64,000 bases of DNA from JAICQM01 sp963781555 (GCA_963781555.1 CAWAGB010000005.1:1-64000), one strand, 5' to 3'; counted from the first letter of the stretch, positions 35,408 to 44,858 are shown. Numbers and translations are program-made. The notes: a model not told the origin generated them from the sequence alone.

Positions 35408-36224
35408 CCCCGCGGAGCTGCTCGTAGTCGCATTCCTGCTCCTGGTCGTCGCGGCGGCCGCGGCGACGCCGTATGTGCGGCGGCCCTCCGCGCCATCGGC
35501 GGCGGCCGAGCTCGACGACGTGGCGATCCGGCACCGCGTCGCCATCGATGCTCTGCGGGACCTGGAGGCGGACCGACAGGCCGGGTCGCTGGACGACGCG
35601 TCGTACGTCGCCAGCCGCGCCTCTGCCGAGATGGAGGCCGCCGACACCCTCCGTGCCCTCGATGCGACACGCGCGGCCGGCGCACGCACGGCGCGACCCG
35701 GGCGCGATGCTCGCCGCCCGGTCGCGCTGGCCGGCTCGCTCGTCGCCGGCGCGGTCCTGCTCGGTCTCTTCGTCCCCCCGCCCCTGGGCGTGGCCAACCG
35801 CACGCTCGACCCGCGGCGCGATCGAATCGAGGAGGCGATGGTTCGCTTCCAGGCCAACGAGTCGGATCCACAGGCCATCTCCGACCTGGCCGACGCGTAC
35901 CTGGCCGGCGACAGCCTGCCCGACCTGGAGCGTGCGCAGGCGGCGCTGGTGCTGCTGATCAACCTGCAGCCGGCGAACGCCTCGGCGTATGCACGGCTCG
36001 CGACCGCCCAGCTGCGCGCCGGTGCCCTGGACGCGGCCACCCAGACGCTGGATCGGATGGACGTGGTGGCGGCCGACTCGCCCGACCTCCCGTTCCTGCG
36101 CGGCCTGGTGGCGCGTGAGAACGGCGACGACGCGGAGGCGCGGCGCCAGTTCGGGCTGTTCATCGAGGCGGCGCCCGACGATCCGCGGGTGTCGATGGTG
36201 CGCGCCCTGCTGGACGGCGGCTAG
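35400..36224 (+). CDS. ccmI: CcmI-like TPR protein
   Basis: A 274-residue protein with two helices (about 5-25 and 115-135) and a C-terminal domain of about three TPR-like helical pairs (ISDLADAYLAGDSL, ASAYARLATAQLRAGALDAATQTL, LRGLVARENGDDAEARRQF). The loop between the helices has the CcmI/CycH pattern of YVASRASAEMEAA. CcmI binds apocytochromes and brings them to CcmF-CcmH. Sequence conservation is low, so the name rests on position and layout. It ends in a 4-base tail overlap with the MarR gene. Confidence 0.8.
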   Translation: MPDPAELLVVAFLLLVVAAAAATPYVRRPSAPSAAAELDDVAIRHRVAIDALRDLEADRQAGSLDDASYVASRASAEMEAADTLRALDATRAAGARTARPGRDARRPVALAGSLVAGAVLLGLFVPPPLGVANRTLDPRRDRIEEAMVRFQANESDPQAISDLADAYLAGDSLPDLERAQAALVLLINLQPANASAYARLATAQLRAGALDAATQTLDRMDVVAADSPDLPFLRGLVARENGDDAEARRQFGLFIEAAPDDPRVSMVRALLDGG

Positions 36225-36682
36225 TCGAGGATCCGGGCGAGGGTCTGCTGGAGCTCGTCCAGCTCGTCGGCGGGGATGCGGTCGATGAAGTGCTCGGCGA
36301 CGCCGCGCAGGTGTACCGGCGTCGCGTCGCGCAGCCGCGTGTAGCCACGCTCGGTGAGCTGTGCCCATTGGCCGCGGCGATCCGACTCGCAGGTCGCGCG
36401 CTCGACGAACCCCTCGCGCTCGAGGCGATCCACGAGCCGCGTGATGCCGCTCCGCGACAGGAGCAGCCGGTCGGCCAGCTCGCCCATCCTCAATCGTCGC
36501 GCCTCGGTGTTGGCGAGCTGGATGAGGACGTCGTAGTCGGCCAGTGCCATGCGCTGCTCGTCGTGCAGCTCCCGTTCGAGCAGGCGCGTGACGCGCGCAT
36601 GCGCGCGCAGGAAGGTGGCCCACGCTGCGAGGCGGGGATCGTGCGGGGTCATCGGTTCGGGGGACATCGGTTCGTCGGTCAC
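36221..36682 (-). CDS. MarR-family transcriptional regulator
   Basis: A 153-residue winged-helix regulator. LADYDVLIQLANTEARRLRMGELADRLLLSRSGITRLVDRLEREGFVERATCESDRRG spans the DNA-binding helix and wing, quoted here only as landmarks ADYDVL, LSRSGITRLVDRL and DRRG. Start is GTG 36682, with in-frame ATGs at 36667 and 36652 as alternatives. It is divergent from a yceI gene, and the shared gap holds an inverted repeat overlapping both promoters. It most likely represses itself and yceI until an effector binds. Confidence 0.87.
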   Translation of the reverse strand: MTDEPMSPEPMTPHDPRLAAWATFLRAHARVTRLLERELHDEQRMALADYDVLIQLANTEARRLRMGELADRLLLSRSGITRLVDRLEREGFVERATCESDRRGQWAQLTERGYTRLRDATPVHLRGVAEHFIDRIPADELDELQQTLARILD

Positions 36683-36690
36683 GTCGTTAC

Positions 36691-36730
36691 TTGCACATGC
36701 AACGATATCGGTCTATTGTTGCATCGTCAA
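36691..36730. promoter_or_regulatory. overlapping divergent promoters with MarR operator
   Basis: Rightward: TTGCAC (36691-36696), 17-nt spacer, TATTGT (36714-36719) for yceI. Leftward: TTGACG (36725-36730), 17-nt spacer, TATCGT (36702-36707) for marR. The operator TGCAACGATA (36698-36707) is inverted as TATTGTTGCA (36714-36723) with one mismatch and covers both -10 boxes, so one bound dimer would block both genes. Confidence 0.7.
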
Positions 36731-36802
36731 CTATTGACCGATGCGCCGGTGGGTCCGAGCGCGTCGTTGGGGGCAAGGCTAGCACGGGAACTGGAGCACA
36801 CG

Positions 36803-37375
36803 ATGACCTGGGAACTAGACGCGTCGCACTCGGGAGTGACGTTCTCCGCCAAGCACATGATGGTGACCACGGTGCGCGGCACGATGGCGATCGCCGACGC
36901 GAGGCTCGACTTCGACGAGCGGCACCCCGAGCGGTCCTCGGTCCTTGCGCGCATCGATCCGGCCAGCATCGACACCCGCAGCCAGCCGCGCGATGCGCAC
37001 CTGCGCTCGGCGGACTTCCTGGATGTGGAGCGGTACCCGGCCATCGAGTTCCGCAGCACCTCGGTCGAGCGGGCTGGCGATGCCTGGAAGCTACATGGCG
37101 ACCTCACGATCCGCGGCATCACGCGCCCGGTTGTGCTGGATGCCGAGCTCCATGGCGTGCAGCCCAACCTCCAGGGTGGTCGGCGAGCCGCGTTCAGCGC
37201 GGCCACCACCATCGATCGCGAGGATTGGGGACTCACCTGGAACGTCGCCCTCGAGCAGGGTGGCTGGCTGGTGAGCAAGCAGATCCGGATCGAGATCGAC
37301 CTGGCGGCCGTCGAGCCTGCTCGGGTCGAGCAGGACGCTCAGTCCCCAGTGCGCGAGCCCGCCGGAGTCGCCTGA
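36803..37375 (+). CDS. yceI: YceI-family lipocalin-like protein
   Basis: A 190-residue YceI beta-barrel protein. Landmarks: WELDASHSGVTFSAKHMMVTTVRG, then RDAHLRSADFLDVERYPAIEFRS, GDLTIRGITRPVVLD and FSAATTIDREDWGL. YceI proteins bind polyisoprenoids in their barrel. There is no signal peptide, so it is probably cytoplasmic, unlike the periplasmic E. coli protein. A divergent MarR gene shares its promoter region. The leader is about 80 nt and contains two ACCGATG/TAGCAC patches. Confidence 0.9.
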   Translation: MTWELDASHSGVTFSAKHMMVTTVRGTMAIADARLDFDERHPERSSVLARIDPASIDTRSQPRDAHLRSADFLDVERYPAIEFRSTSVERAGDAWKLHGDLTIRGITRPVVLDAELHGVQPNLQGGRRAAFSAATTIDREDWGLTWNVALEQGGWLVSKQIRIEIDLAAVEPARVEQDAQSPVREPAGVA

Positions 37376-37435
37376 GCCGGGCCGGGCTGGGCCGTGGCAC
37401 CACCCCGGTACCTTCCACCCATACCCCGCGCCACC

Positions 37436-37452
37436 GGACGGGACTACCGTCC
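37436..37452 (+). promoter_or_regulatory. hairpin and -10 box before GGDEF gene
   Basis: GGACGG (37436-37441) and CCGTCC (37447-37452) form a short perfect stem. TACCGT (37445-37450) lies 8 nt before the ATG at 37459, in line with leaderless starts elsewhere. It may be promoter or operator. Confidence 0.3.
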
Positions 37453-37458
37453 GGGCGC

Positions 37459-39540
37459 ATGAAGAGCAACAGGCCGGGGGGCGGTCCTATGCGGCGCGGC
37501 CAGCTGCGCCTGCCGCCGGGCCTGCGGGCGCGGCTGCCGCACTGGCTGGCACGCGACGTCATGCTGTTCTACACGGCCACCCTGGCCCCCGTCGCACTCT
37601 TGGTTGCGGTGGCGCGCCGCAACCCGGTCGAGATTGTCGGATCCCTCGCGCTGAGCGCGATCGCCGTGGCGGTGCAGTGGGCGCTTCCGATCCTGGCGCG
37701 CCGCACCGGACGCCGCCGGTTCGCACATCCGCTCGTCCGGCTCGGCGTAGTGCTGGCCTATGTCTCTGCGCTCACGTTCCTCGTCGCCGGCGCGCCGTAC
37801 CCGCTGCTGACCCTGTTCGTTCCGGTGGTCGCCGGTGCCGCCGCGCTCGGCACTGCCGAGGCTGTATTCGTCGGCGCGGTGACCGTGATCATCTACCTGG
37901 TGCCAGTGATCTCTCACCTGGATCATGGATCGACCATCGGTGAGCGCGGTCTCGCCCTGGCCGGATGCGCGGCCATCGTCGCGTTTGGCACGCGGCGCGT
38001 GGTGGTCGCCCTGCAGGCCGCGACCGAGCAGGCGCGCAGCGCCGTGCTGGCCGAGCGACGGCGTGCCCGCCAGATCGCCGGCCTCGAGTCCGTGAGTGTC
38101 GCGCTCGCCAGCGGTGGACCGACCCCGGCTCTGCTGGACGAGGCGGTGCAGGTCGTTGCCGATCGCTTCCGCTACGACAGCGTTTCGGTGCACCTTGTCG
38201 ACGGCGATCACCTGCGCCTTGGCGCGCAGCGTGGATACTCGAGGTCAATCGAGACCTTCGACGGCACGATCGGTCTGCTGGGCCGGGCGCGGAGCACCGG
38301 CAAGGTCATCCTCGCGGCGGATGTCGCAGAGGATCCCGACTACCTTGAAGTCGACTCGCGGACGGTCAGCGAGATCGTGGCTCCGCTGATCGCGGACGGG
38401 CGAGTGATCGGTGTTCTCAACATCGAATCTCACGATCGTCGCCTGGATCGGACGGACCGTGACCTGGTCGCGGTGATCGCAGGGCGGATGGCGAGCGCGA
38501 TCGCGCTCGGGCAGGATCGACAGGGCCTCGACGCCCGCGTCCAGCTGATGCAGACGCTGCACGCACTGGGTGATGAGATCGGCGGCACGCTGGTTGCGGC
38601 GGAGCTGCACCAGGCCATCGTGGCCCGCGTCGGGGAGGTCGTCCCCGCCGCACTGGTCGCACTCGTCGTTCTGGACCGCACTGACGGCAGCTACCGGATC
38701 GTCCACGCCCACGGCGCGCCCGGTGCGGCCGGAGCCGAGGTCAAGCCCGGTGACGGCCTGGCCGGACGCGCCATCCGCGACCGGGCCATGGTCATCGATG
38801 ACCAATTCAGCCGCTCCCGGTACGCACCTAGCGTGCGCGACGTGCCGGCGCCGGAGATCGTGCACGGCGTGGGAATGCCGCTCATGCGGCAGGGTGTGGT
38901 CGTCGGCGCCTTGAGCATGGGGCGGACGGTCGACGGGACGCCGTTCACCTCGCTGGAGCTCGAGGCGTTGCGCCTCATCGGTGCCCAGGCAGCCATGGCG
39001 ATCACCAACAGCTTCCTGCACGCCGAGCTGACCGAGCTCGCCATTCGCGACCCGCTAACCGGCCTCTACAACCGGCGCCACTTCGACGCCATGCTGGAAC
39101 GCATGCTGGCCACGCACCACCGTCATCGGAGCGCGACGTATCGCCCCATCGCGGCGGTCGTCTTCGATCTCGACAACTTCGGCAGCTTCAACAAGCTCCA
39201 TGGGCACCAGGTCGGTGACGAGGTGCTCAAGACGTTCGCTGAGATCCTGCATTCCCGCTTCCGCCGTACCGATCTCGTGGCGCGGATGGGCGGGGAGGAG
39301 TTCGTGGCCGTCCTGGACGGTGCCTCGCGCGAGCAGGCGGTCGCGATCGCCGACGAGGTGCGAACCGCCATGGCGGATACGCCGATCCAGGTCGGAGCTG
39401 AGACGATTCACGTCACCGTATCCGCCGGCTGCGCGCAGGTCGACGAGTCGGAGCCCACGCGCGAGGCACTCCTCCGCACCGCCGATGTCGCGCTCTTCAT
39501 GGCCAAGCGCGGCGGTCGCGACCGCGTGGTGGCCGCCTAG
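37459..39540 (+). CDS. membrane GAF-GAF-GGDEF diguanylate cyclase
   Basis: A 693-residue signalling protein. The N-terminal part (about 30-190) has five to six helices. Two GAF domains follow (about 205-345 with FRYDSVSVHLVDGD, and about 365-510 with PAALVALVVLD), then a C-terminal GGDEF domain. The catalytic loop is MGGEEF (GGEEF form) and the substrate segment DPLTGLYNRRHFD is intact, so it should make c-di-GMP. No EAL domain is present. The I-site RxxD is not obvious before GGEEF (RRTDLVARM has R-x-x-D-like RRTD). ATG 37489 is an alternative start with a G-rich upstream run. It converges on phoR by 4 bases. Confidence 0.88.
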   Translation: MKSNRPGGGPMRRGQLRLPPGLRARLPHWLARDVMLFYTATLAPVALLVAVARRNPVEIVGSLALSAIAVAVQWALPILARRTGRRRFAHPLVRLGVVLAYVSALTFLVAGAPYPLLTLFVPVVAGAAALGTAEAVFVGAVTVIIYLVPVISHLDHGSTIGERGLALAGCAAIVAFGTRRVVVALQAATEQARSAVLAERRRARQIAGLESVSVALASGGPTPALLDEAVQVVADRFRYDSVSVHLVDGDHLRLGAQRGYSRSIETFDGTIGLLGRARSTGKVILAADVAEDPDYLEVDSRTVSEIVAPLIADGRVIGVLNIESHDRRLDRTDRDLVAVIAGRMASAIALGQDRQGLDARVQLMQTLHALGDEIGGTLVAAELHQAIVARVGEVVPAALVALVVLDRTDGSYRIVHAHGAPGAAGAEVKPGDGLAGRAIRDRAMVIDDQFSRSRYAPSVRDVPAPEIVHGVGMPLMRQGVVVGALSMGRTVDGTPFTSLELEALRLIGAQAAMAITNSFLHAELTELAIRDPLTGLYNRRHFDAMLERMLATHHRHRSATYRPIAAVVFDLDNFGSFNKLHGHQVGDEVLKTFAEILHSRFRRTDLVARMGGEEFVAVLDGASREQAVAIADEVRTAMADTPIQVGAETIHVTVSAGCAQVDESEPTREALLRTADVALFMAKRGGRDRVVAA

Positions 39541-40634
39541 TCAGCGAGCGGGATCTCGATCCAGAAGGTCGAGCCCCGGCCGCCGTCGCTCCACATTCCG
39601 GCGCTGCCGTGATGCGCCTCGGCGATGTGACGCACGATCGCCAGGCCCAGTCCGGCGCTGCCGCCGTCCAACTCATGGAGCCCGTCGCCCCGCTGGGGCT
39701 GCCGCACCCGGTCCACCTTGTAGAACCGTTCGAAGAGGCGTGACTGGTGGGCCGCCGGCACGCCGATCCCGTCGTCCGCGACCATGAGTCGCGCCCGCCC
39801 ATCGCGCAGCTCCCAGCCGAGGCGCACCTCGCCGCCCGGATGGCTGTACTTCACGGCGTTGTGGGCCAGATTGAGGACAGCCTGCTCGAGCCGCACCGTA
39901 TCCGCGGCCACGCGCATGAAGTCGGGCGCGTCGGGGCGCGGCAGTCGAGTCACATGCATCCCGCGCCGGGTCGCCACCGGACCGATGCGTTCAGCGGCGC
40001 TGTCGAGCACCGCATCGGGATCGGTCGGTTCGATGGTCAGGCTGGTCTCGCCCGATTCGATCATCGAGAGGTCAAGCAGCTCATTGACCAGCTGCGCGAG
40101 GTGATCGGCTTCGCGCTCGATCTGGGTGACGAACTCGCGGGCCGTCGGCGCGTCGTCGATGGCGCCGGCGGCGAGGGTCTCGGCCAGCAGCTTGATCGAC
40201 GCGAGCGGGGTACGCAGCTCGTGGCTGATGTTGGCGACGAAGTCGCGACGCACCCGCTCAATCCGGCGGACCGTCGTGACCTCGTGCATCGACACGACCA
40301 GGGCGCCGCCCGCGCCTGCCGACGCCACCGGGCCCGCGCTGATCGGCACCGCGTCGATCGTGAACGCGCGCTCGCCGCCCCGCCCCAGCTCGGCTTCGCC
40401 GGACGCCGGCTCGCCGGTTGCGGCCGCCTCTCGGCAGATGGCGTCCAGCGCGGCACTCCCGAAGGCAGCGATCATGCTCATCCCGTTCAGCGCCGCCGCC
40501 GAACGCTCGGCCAGCGCGGCCGCCTCCGCTCCCGCGCGGAGGATGCGCAGGCGCCGGTCAACGAGCAGCAGAACGACCCCGCCCGTCCGGCCGAGCAGCG
40601 CCTCGAACGCCGCCGATGCCGTGGGGTCCATCAC
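39537..40634 (-). CDS. phoR: PhoR-like sensor histidine kinase
   Basis: A 365-residue histidine kinase. The N-terminal part (1-125) is PAS-like and lacks clear transmembrane helices, so it is a soluble PhoR that may sense through the Pst/PhoU complex. The H-box is ANISHELRTPLASIKLL, the N-box VLNLAHNAVKYSH, and ATP-lid motifs VADDGIGVP and GGSAGLGLAIV. It is last in the pstSCAB-phoU-phoB-phoR series and overlaps phoB by 4 bases. The role is phosphate-starvation signalling. Confidence 0.88.
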   Translation of the reverse strand: MMDPTASAAFEALLGRTGGVVLLLVDRRLRILRAGAEAAALAERSAAALNGMSMIAAFGSAALDAICREAAATGEPASGEAELGRGGERAFTIDAVPISAGPVASAGAGGALVVSMHEVTTVRRIERVRRDFVANISHELRTPLASIKLLAETLAAGAIDDAPTAREFVTQIEREADHLAQLVNELLDLSMIESGETSLTIEPTDPDAVLDSAAERIGPVATRRGMHVTRLPRPDAPDFMRVAADTVRLEQAVLNLAHNAVKYSHPGGEVRLGWELRDGRARLMVADDGIGVPAAHQSRLFERFYKVDRVRQPQRGDGLHELDGGSAGLGLAIVRHIAEAHHGSAGMWSDGGRGSTFWIEIPLAD

Positions 40635-41362
40635 GCTCCAGCGTCGGGTGGCGCGAGCGCGTACCCTACTCCCCGCACGGTTCGGAACCAGTTGTGGCCG
40701 TCTGCCGCGCGGAGCTTGCCGCGCAGCCAGCTCACGTGAACGTCGACGGTGCGCGCCTCGCCCGCATAGTCGTACCCCCAGATGCGCGACAGGAGCTGCT
40801 CCCTGGTGAAGATGCGTCCCGGATGGGCGGCCAGGTGAGCAAGCAGGTCGAACTCCTTGGTGGTCAGATGGAGCGGGTAGCCCGCCACCTCGACCGTGCG
40901 CCGTGCGACGTCGATGCGCACGGACCCAATCTCGAGCATCGGCTCGTCGGCCGGTCGCACGTCGGTGCCGTCGCTCATTGCCCGGCGGCCTCGCCGGAGA
41001 TTCGCCTCGATGCGCGCCAACAGCTCCGGGCGGCTGAACGGCTTTGCGACGTAGTCGTCCGCACCGACCTTCAGTCCCACCACCCGGTCAATCTCGTCGC
41101 CCTTCGCCGAGAGCACGATCACCGGGGTCGTGATGCCTTCCTGGCGCAGCACGCGCAGCACCTCGATGCCACTCATCCCGGGGAGCATGACGTCGAGCAG
41201 GATGAGGTCGAGCGAGCTGTCGCGCGCCGTGGCGAGTCCCTGCTCGCCATCCACGGCGGTCTGGACCTCGTAGCCCTCCCGCGACAGGTTGAAGGCGAGC
41301 GCCGTGCGGAGGGTGCGGTCGTCTTCGACGATCAGAATGCGCCGCCGAAGGGCGCTAGGCAT
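40631..41362 (-). CDS. phoB: PhoB-like response regulator (OmpR family)
   Basis: A 243-residue regulator. The receiver domain has ILIVEDDRTLR, phosphorylated Asp in LDLILLDVMLPGMSG (near residue 57), Thr/Ser in VIVLSAKGDE and Lys in DDYVAKPFSRPEL. The C-terminal winged helix has LTTKEFDLLAHLAAHPGRIFTREQLLSRIWG and RTVDVHVSWLRGKL. It should activate the Pst genes when phosphate is low. It overlaps phoU (8 bases) and phoR (4 bases). Confidence 0.9.
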   Translation of the reverse strand: MPSALRRRILIVEDDRTLRTALAFNLSREGYEVQTAVDGEQGLATARDSSLDLILLDVMLPGMSGIEVLRVLRQEGITTPVIVLSAKGDEIDRVVGLKVGADDYVAKPFSRPELLARIEANLRRGRRAMSDGTDVRPADEPMLEIGSVRIDVARRTVEVAGYPLHLTTKEFDLLAHLAAHPGRIFTREQLLSRIWGYDYAGEARTVDVHVSWLRGKLRAADGHNWFRTVRGVGYALAPPDAGA

Positions 41363-42083
41363 TCAGGTCCTCGACTTGTCCCGTCGCGACGTACACCACG
41401 TCCTCCCCGATGTTCGTCACCCGGTCGCCCAGCCGTTCGAGGTGGTGCGCCGCGAAGAGCATGTGGGTCAGCTGCCGAACGCGGTCCGGGTTGGCCTTCA
41501 TGAGCGCCATGGAGTCCTCGTAGGCGGCGTTGTACAGCGCATCGAGCTCGTCGTCGCGAGCGCATACCGCCCGTGCCGCCTCCTCGCTGATGTCCACCAG
41601 GGCCCGCATCGCGTCGTGCAGCTGTTCGCGGCACAGGCTGTTCATCTGCGCGAGCTGAGGAAGGATGGGTGCCTCCGGTTCGCCGGACAGCTGCTGGGCG
41701 AGCTTCGCGATGTTCACCGCGTAGTCGCCCATGCGCTCCAGCTCCGCCGCGGCGTGGTAGAGGGCGAGCAGCTCGCGAAGGTCGCGGGCCATGGGCTGCT
41801 GGAGGGCCATGGCGGTGGTGACCTCCTGGTTCACCCGGCGCTGCAGGTCGTTCACATGTGCGTCGTCCCAGCGCACCTGGTCTGCGAGAGCGACGTCACG
41901 CTCGATCAGCGCCCGCCCGGCGCGCTCGAGCGCCGACTCGACCAGGCCGCCAAGCCGGAGGACGTCGTCCTTGACCATCGACAGCGCCTCGTCGAAGACC
42001 GAGCGCAGGCTCCCATGCTCGCGTCGCAGGCGACGCGCGGTATCGGTCTCGCCCCAATCGGTGGTGCGTGGCTCATCGTTCAT
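41355..42083 (-). CDS. phoU: phosphate signalling protein PhoU
   Basis: A 242-residue all-helical protein with the two PhoU repeats: the first around ELERMGDYAVNIAKLAQ and the second around HHLERLGDRVTNIGEDVVYV (E-x-x-D/G-R-x-x-N metal-binding patterns). It links PstB activity to PhoR so that the Pho response stays off when phosphate is plentiful. It overlaps pstB by 4 bases. An N-terminal extension of about 20 residues precedes the family start. Confidence 0.92.
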   Translation of the reverse strand: MNDEPRTTDWGETDTARRLRREHGSLRSVFDEALSMVKDDVLRLGGLVESALERAGRALIERDVALADQVRWDDAHVNDLQRRVNQEVTTAMALQQPMARDLRELLALYHAAAELERMGDYAVNIAKLAQQLSGEPEAPILPQLAQMNSLCREQLHDAMRALVDISEEAARAVCARDDELDALYNAAYEDSMALMKANPDRVRQLTHMLFAAHHLERLGDRVTNIGEDVVYVATGQVEDLNA

Positions 42084-42976
42084 CCGAAGCGTCCGGTGAT
42101 GTAGTCCTCGGTCAGGCGCTCGGTCGGCCGCGTGAACAGGACCTCGGTGGGCGCCATCTCGACGAGGTAGCCAGCCCTGTCCTCGCCCATGGTAAGGAAT
42201 GCCGTCAGGTCGCTGGCGCGCGCCGCCTGCTGCATGTTGTGGGTCACGATCACGATCGTGTAGCTCTCCTTCAGCTCGTGCATCAGCTGCTCGATCTTGA
42301 GCGTGGCGATCGGATCGAGGGCGCTGCACGGCTCGTCCATCAGGATGACGTCCGGTTCGACGGCGATCGCACGCGCGATGCACAGGCGCTGCTGCTGCCC
42401 TCCGGAGAGCGCCGTTCCCGGCGAGCGCAGCTTGTCCTTCACCTCATCCCACAGCGCGGCGCGTCGCAGCGAGCGCTCGACCAGCTCGCCCAGGTCGCCC
42501 CGGTAGCCGGCGACGCGCGGCCCGAAGGCGACGTTGTCGTAGATCGACTTGGGAAATGGGTTGGGCTTCTGGAAGACCATGCCGATCCGGCGTCGCACCT
42601 CCACCGGATCGACGGCCGGGTCATAGAGGTCCACCCCGTGATAGCGCACGGCGCCCTCGAGGCGCGCACCGTCCACGAGGTCGTTCATGCGATTGAAGCT
42701 GCGCAACAGGGTGCTCTTGCCGCACCCCGATGGACCGATCAGGGCGGTGACCTGGTTCCGCGGGATGCGAAGCGAGATGTCGCGAACCGCGCGGAACGAG
42801 CCGTAGTAGCAGGAGACGTGGTCGAGCTCGAAGACGGTATCGGACGCCGTCGCCTCGGGCGGCGCTGCCTCGGTTCGTGCGCCTGACTGGGTGGTCATGG
42901 CGCGTATGGTCGCGCGTTCGCGTCCAGCCTGCTCGTCGGTAGCGGGAGCGGGGGCTGTTTGCGTGTCCAGGCTCAT
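42080..42976 (-). CDS. pstB: phosphate ABC transporter ATP-binding protein PstB
   Basis: A 298-residue ABC ATPase. Walker A GPSGCGKSTLLR, the PstB-specific FNRMNDLVDGARLEG segment, VFQKPNPFPKSIYDNVAFGPR, signature LSGGQQQRLCIARA and Walker B VILMDEPCSALDP are all present. The first 50 residues (rich in Ala/Thr, with a second Met at about 27) lie before the usual PstB start, so ATG 42898 is an alternative. It is in the pst operon between pstA and phoU. Confidence 0.95.
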   Translation of the reverse strand: MSLDTQTAPAPATDEQAGRERATIRAMTTQSGARTEAAPPEATASDTVFELDHVSCYYGSFRAVRDISLRIPRNQVTALIGPSGCGKSTLLRSFNRMNDLVDGARLEGAVRYHGVDLYDPAVDPVEVRRRIGMVFQKPNPFPKSIYDNVAFGPRVAGYRGDLGELVERSLRRAALWDEVKDKLRSPGTALSGGQQQRLCIARAIAVEPDVILMDEPCSALDPIATLKIEQLMHELKESYTIVIVTHNMQQAARASDLTAFLTMGEDRAGYLVEMAPTEVLFTRPTERLTEDYITGRFG

Positions 42977-42980
42977 GGCT

Positions 42981-43899
42981 TCACCATCTGCGGTCGTATC
43001 GGTTGCGGAGATAGATGGCGGAGGCATTGACTAACAGGATCACCGCCAGGAGCACGACGATCGCCGCCGCGGTGAGCGCGCGGAACTCGTCCTGCGGCTC
43101 CTTTGACCAGTTGAAGACGACCGTCGGCAGCGATGTGTAGGAGCCGGTCAGCATCCGTCCCGACATCGACGCCGTTGAAGGTGCCCACCACCGCTCCCAC
43201 CATCAACAACGGGGCGGTCTCGCCGAACGCGCGCCCGAGCGACAGGATCGTCCCGGTCAGGATGCCGGGCGCCGCGTACGGCAGGACGTGGCTGCGGATC
43301 ATCTCCCAGCGGGTGGCGCCCACCCCGAGGGCCGCCTCGCGAATGCTGTCCGGGACCGCTCGCAGCGCTTCCGAGGTGGTGATGACCACGATCGGCAGCA
43401 CGAGGACGGCAAGCGTCAGTCCGCCCGCCACCAGCGTTCGCCCGATCCCCAGCAGCGTGACGAAGACGGCGAGCCCGAGCAGGCCATAGACGATGGCCGG
43501 AACGCCCGCCAGGTTGCGGATGTTGGTGCGGATGAAGCGGGTGATGGGCGTGTCACGCGCGTATTCCTCGAGGTACACCGCGGCGCCGACGCCGATCGGA
43601 AGGGCCAGGAACACCACGAAGGCCATCAGCAGCAGGGACCCGATGATGCCCTGCACCATGCCGGCGCGCGCGGCACGCGCGGAGAGCGGGTCCGTGACCA
43701 CGCCGATCCCGCGATCGCCGAACGCGGCGCCGGACTTGACCACGATGTCGGCCAGCAGCACCAGCAGCACGCCGAGCGCCACGAGGAGCGAGAGCAGCAG
43801 GAGTACCTGCAGGATCGTTCCGCTGCGGTCGCCGCCACCGCTGCGCAGCCGCGCCTCCACGGCGGTCCTGGCGGGGAGCCCCTCTGCCGTGCCGGCCAT
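42981..43899 (-). CDS. pstA: phosphate ABC transporter permease PstA (frameshifted)
   Basis: A permease of about 305 residues with six helices. The inner-membrane loop is REAALGVGATRWEMIRSHVLPYA, followed by ATG..TGTILSLGRAFGETAPLLMVGAV. The frame changes at about 43165: ...VGTFNG leads one frame over into SGRMLTGSYTSLPTVVFNW and the C-terminal YLRNRYDRRW. One extra base between G-V-D and S-G-R explains it. Both halves are standard PstA, so the cell probably makes an intact protein. It overlaps pstC by one base and is 4 bp from pstB. Confidence 0.9.
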
Positions 43900-44834
43900 C
43901 AGTAGCGCCTCCGAACGCGACGCACGAATGCCTCGCTCAGGAGGTTGAGCACGAGGGTCATGCCAAAGAGCAGCAGGCCAACGAAGAAGAGGCTCTCGAA
44001 GGTCAGCTCCGAGCCGCGCACGCGGTCCGAGCCGATGGCCAGCGCCGTCATGGCGGCGGTCATCGTCTGGCCAGGCTCGAGCGGGTTCAGCTCGAAGAGG
44101 GAGCCGCCGGTGCCGCCGGCAGCGATCGCCACGATCATCGTCTCCCCGATCGCCCGCGAGAGCGCCAGGAGCAGCGCGGCCACGATGCCGGATACCGCCG
44201 CAGGAACGACAACCCGCAGGCTCGTGGTTCGCTTGCGAGCCCCGAGCCCGTACGCGGCCTCGCGCAGGTACGCGGGGACGGCGTGCAGGGCATCCTCCGC
44301 GACCGACGCCACCAGCGGAGTGATGAGGATGCCAACCGCCAGGCCCGCGACAAGCATGTTGGAGAGCGGAGCGCCGGTGAGGGGCTGCACGAGCTTGGGG
44401 CTGATCCAGGTCAGCGCGAAGAAGCCCAGCACGACGCTCGGGATCGAGGCCAGGATCTCGACGACCGGCTTGAGCACGCGTCGGGCGCGCGGGGATGCGT
44501 ACTCGGACAGGTAGATGCCAGCGCCGAGTCCGAGTGGGGTGGCCACCACCATCGCGATGCCCGCCACGATCAGCGTGCCGGCCAGCAGCGTCGCGATGTC
44601 GTACATGCCCCGCCTCGGGAACCAGCCATCGGTCGCCAGGGCGGCCTTGTCCACCTGGACCAGGAAGGTGATCGCATTGCCGAGCAGCGACGCGACAATG
44701 GCAATGCTGATGACCACGGAAAAGGCCGCGGCGCCCTTGAACAGGGCGGCGACGACGGCTTCCCTGCGGCGGCGGCGTGGCATGACCCGAAGGTCGGTCG
44801 CCCGAAGCGGTGGCTGGGCCGGGTATGCGGTCAT
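43899..44834 (-). CDS. pstC: phosphate ABC transporter permease PstC
   Basis: A 311-residue permease with six helices. PstC landmarks: a basic start (MPRRRRREAVVAAL), a short W-F-P-R-R-G loop, PLGLGAGIYLSEYA, VVEILASIPSVVLGFF, REAAYGLGARKRTTSLRVVVPAA and LSRAIGETMIVAIAAG. It pairs with PstA to form the phosphate channel. The start ATG lies in an ACCGATG heptamer 24 nt after pstS. Confidence 0.95.
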   Translation of the reverse strand: MTAYPAQPPLRATDLRVMPRRRRREAVVAALFKGAAAFSVVISIAIVASLLGNAITFLVQVDKAALATDGWFPRRGMYDIATLLAGTLIVAGIAMVVATPLGLGAGIYLSEYASPRARRVLKPVVEILASIPSVVLGFFALTWISPKLVQPLTGAPLSNMLVAGLAVGILITPLVASVAEDALHAVPAYLREAAYGLGARKRTTSLRVVVPAAVSGIVAALLLALSRAIGETMIVAIAAGGTGGSLFELNPLEPGQTMTAAMTALAIGSDRVRGSELTFESLFFVGLLLFGMTLVLNLLSEAFVRRVRRRY

Positions 44835-44858
44835 CGGTCGGTCGTCAAGCGGTGGGCG

